Below, in pieces: positions 62,201 through 64,000 of a DNA stretch of 64,000 bases. The first letter of the stretch is position 1; each line of letters starts with the position of its first letter. The stretch spans positions 46,515,701 through 46,579,700 of the forward strand of contig OY292275.1 in NCBI GenBank assembly GCA_958496175.1. Direction: 5' to 3'. Both the position numbers and the translations under genes were made by a program. The DNA comes from Sisyra terminalis. Taxonomy: Eukaryota; Arthropoda; Insecta; Neuroptera; Sisyridae. Under the pieces are notes generated by a model that was not told where the DNA came from, made no database searches, and saw nothing but the letters and a program-made list of their open reading frames with translations.

Positions 62201-64000
62201 TTGTTCATAGTAGTAGTTTGATTTCTACTTGAGCTACGGGAGATATTTATATTTTCATTTTTGGAAATATTTGCTGTAGTATTTTGATTTAAATTTGACC
62301 CGCGAGATATATTTATACTTTCGTTTTTGGAAATATCTATAGTAGTATTTTGATTTTCACTTGGCCTGCGAGAAGTATTTTTGCTTTGATTTTTGGAAAT
62401 ATCTACAGTGTTATTATACGAAATATTTTCACTTTGATTGTCACTTGTCATTGAAGACTCATTGGTAGGATCTATACTTGTTGATCTAGATGATTTAGTA
62501 CTGCGTCCTGAGTCATTTGATCTAAGTGAACTCCCATTGCTTTGATCTTCACTATAATCCAAAACTGTTGAATATAAATCGTTTTTTTCTTGGATCGAAT
62601 CCATTTTCGTGGAACTATACTGAGAATTTTTTGATTGATTTGATCTTAATGATCTATTTTCACTTTGATTTTCGAAACTTGTTAAAGTATTGGAATCATT
62701 CATTTCTTCGGACAAATTCAAAACTAACGTCGAAGATCCTTTGGTTCCCTCCATGCTAAAATCTTTATTTTTCGACGAATTACTTTTCAATGATTTATTC
62801 GATAGATCAGAACGGTTTGCACTTTCATTTTCACAATCTGCAACTGGTAAACTCGAATGACTCATTTCTTTCGAATAATCCACTCGGTTTACACTTTCAT
62901 TTTCACAATCTGGAACTGGTAAATTCGAATGACTCATTTGTTCAGAATAATCTACAAGTGTTTCCATTTTTTTTGTTGGCGAATCTTTCAACAATCTTAC
63001 ACTTTCGTGGTTTTCCAAAAACAATTTATTAGCTTCTTTGACAAATGTTAAATTTTGACCCAATGCCAGAAAACTGCCGACTAAAGTTTCTGAATTGTGA
63101 ACGGCATCTCTCAGTGGTCCTAAATCGCTAAGTTCGGGATTTTCGGAACTGTTCATCGTAGAAATGGATGATCGAGTTGTTCTACGACTAGTTGTAGATA
63201 CTTCAGTATCAATTGATCGATCGCTAGTCTCAAGTTTTCTTTTAGATTTTCTGGTTAATGATTTATTGGAAATGATAGAATCATGCAATTTTTCTTTCGA
63301 AATTTCAGAAATTTTTAAACTATTATTTTCCTGACAATGCAATTCCGGTACAATTTCATTTTCAGATTTATCCACTTTAGTTTCGTCCTCTAAAAAACCA
63401 CTGGGCATTGACGCGCAGTTGTTGATAAGGGACAACTTTTTTGCTTTTCGTTCAGAAAATGAATCAGCTTGCGTATAATTTTCACAATTATCCAAACTGT
63501 CGTATTTAAAATCATGCAAAGATATTCCTTGATCATTTTTTCTACTAATATTTGACGAGGATGTTGTATTGAAATCATGTAACGTCACACGTGCTCTAGT
63601 CTCCCGTAACGTGGTTCTTTTACTTTCAACTTCATCCTCAATATTCAGATTTGGAGACTCTTTTTTGTCGCTATTCTCAACTGATTCACGACCAAATAAA
63701 TGATCTGGAATTGACGAGTTGCGTTTCTCTGGTAAATTTTCAGCCCTTTGTAGCGAAAATGAAAAGTCACCGTCAATCGTACCAGAATTTGAGTCAACAG
63801 TAAATTCGTTCAAAGACTTTTCACCATCATTACTTTGGGGCTTCGGTGGTGAATTGAAATCATGCAATGTAACGCGTGCTCTAGTTTCTCGCAATGTGGC
63901 TCTTTTTCTTTCAAGTTCATTTTTTTGTTCATCCAAATCAGTTTTTTCTGCTTTGGAAACATTTGCTTGATCTTCAACCGAATCATTGGAAAACAAGTCA
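59297..64000 (-). CDS. Large Ser/Asn-rich repetitive protein, 5'-partial, five exons seen
   Basis: Exons on the - strand are 64000-60874, 60804-60736, 60369-60152, 59931-59727 and 59377-59297. All junctions are GT/AG and the phases agree (0, 0, 2, 0). About 1,230 residues are visible. The frame is still open at the window edge and no ATG lies there, so the N-terminus is missing. The motif RETRARVTLHDFN occurs twice (about residues 35-50 and 130-145), with a weaker third (GISLHDF). The middle has DYSxEMSHS repeats and about six copies of a roughly 20-residue unit of the type DISKNQSxNxSRxS, then a larger duplicated block ending RLKLVDYSEMS. The C-terminal 190 residues differ: more hydrophobic and Lys-rich, with two Pro-rich stretches and a likely helical segment around KLVDALMYKLAKANIVATRKEF, ending TLDDYIIKDDE. 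The family is not recognised. Serine and basic richness suggest a phosphorylated nuclear or cytoskeletal protein, which is inference. The third acceptor is a CAGCAG tandem. Confidence 0.8.

Overview
The window is a piece of an AT-rich insect nuclear genome. The evidence is canonical GT/AG introns, TATA/Inr-type promoter sequence, AATAAA signals, many short terminal-inverted-repeat elements, tRNA-derived SINEs, and a gene recognisable as Akap200, the insect MARCKS-like A-kinase anchor protein. The order within insects cannot be fixed from this sequence alone. There are no bacterial-style operons, rRNA, intact tRNA genes or CRISPR.

Positions 1-32,118 contain no gene I can support. They hold degraded transposon and SINE sequence: a TA-flanked MITE tandem near 3-4 kb, four SINE copies, a hAT-type MITE with a perfect 8-bp target duplication at 11.35 kb, a long-TIR element at 22.8-23.6 kb, and a tandem duplication at 25.6-26.5 kb. 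A few somewhat GC-richer islands (12.0-12.7, 18.7-19.2 and 31.0-32.1 kb) could be regulatory or non-coding exons.

Positions 32,119 to about 55.5 kb are Akap200 on the + strand. Five in-phase coding exons (32157-32339, 45189-45494, 52577-53935, 54301-54375, 55334-55378) encode a myristoylatable N-terminus, a basic MARCKS effector segment, a long acidic Pro/Glu/Val-rich exon that is probably alternative, and a short acidic C-terminus. A TATA box, an initiator and a mini-exon (52234-52372) look like an internal promoter for a truncated isoform. The first large intron contains, on the opposite strand, a three-exon ubiquitin-conjugating enzyme of the Rad6/UBE2A/Ubc6 family (43683-44275) that is complete but clearly diverged. 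Both large introns are also full of MITEs, including a nested insertion whose empty site is preserved in a paralogous copy.

Positions 55.4-59.3 kb are the Akap200 3' region and intergenic DNA. From 59,297 to the window edge, on the - strand, runs a five-exon gene for a large Ser/Asn-rich repetitive protein. Its 5' end lies outside the window. Its family is not recognised, but it has a repeated motif (RETRARVTLHDF), several internal duplications and a compact, more ordered C-terminal region.

The most distinctive repeat signal is a short motif, CTGANGA-A-stem-GAAAC-GTY, that recurs at five or more dispersed loci and resembles a hammerhead ribozyme core of the kind carried by Penelope-like retroelements.
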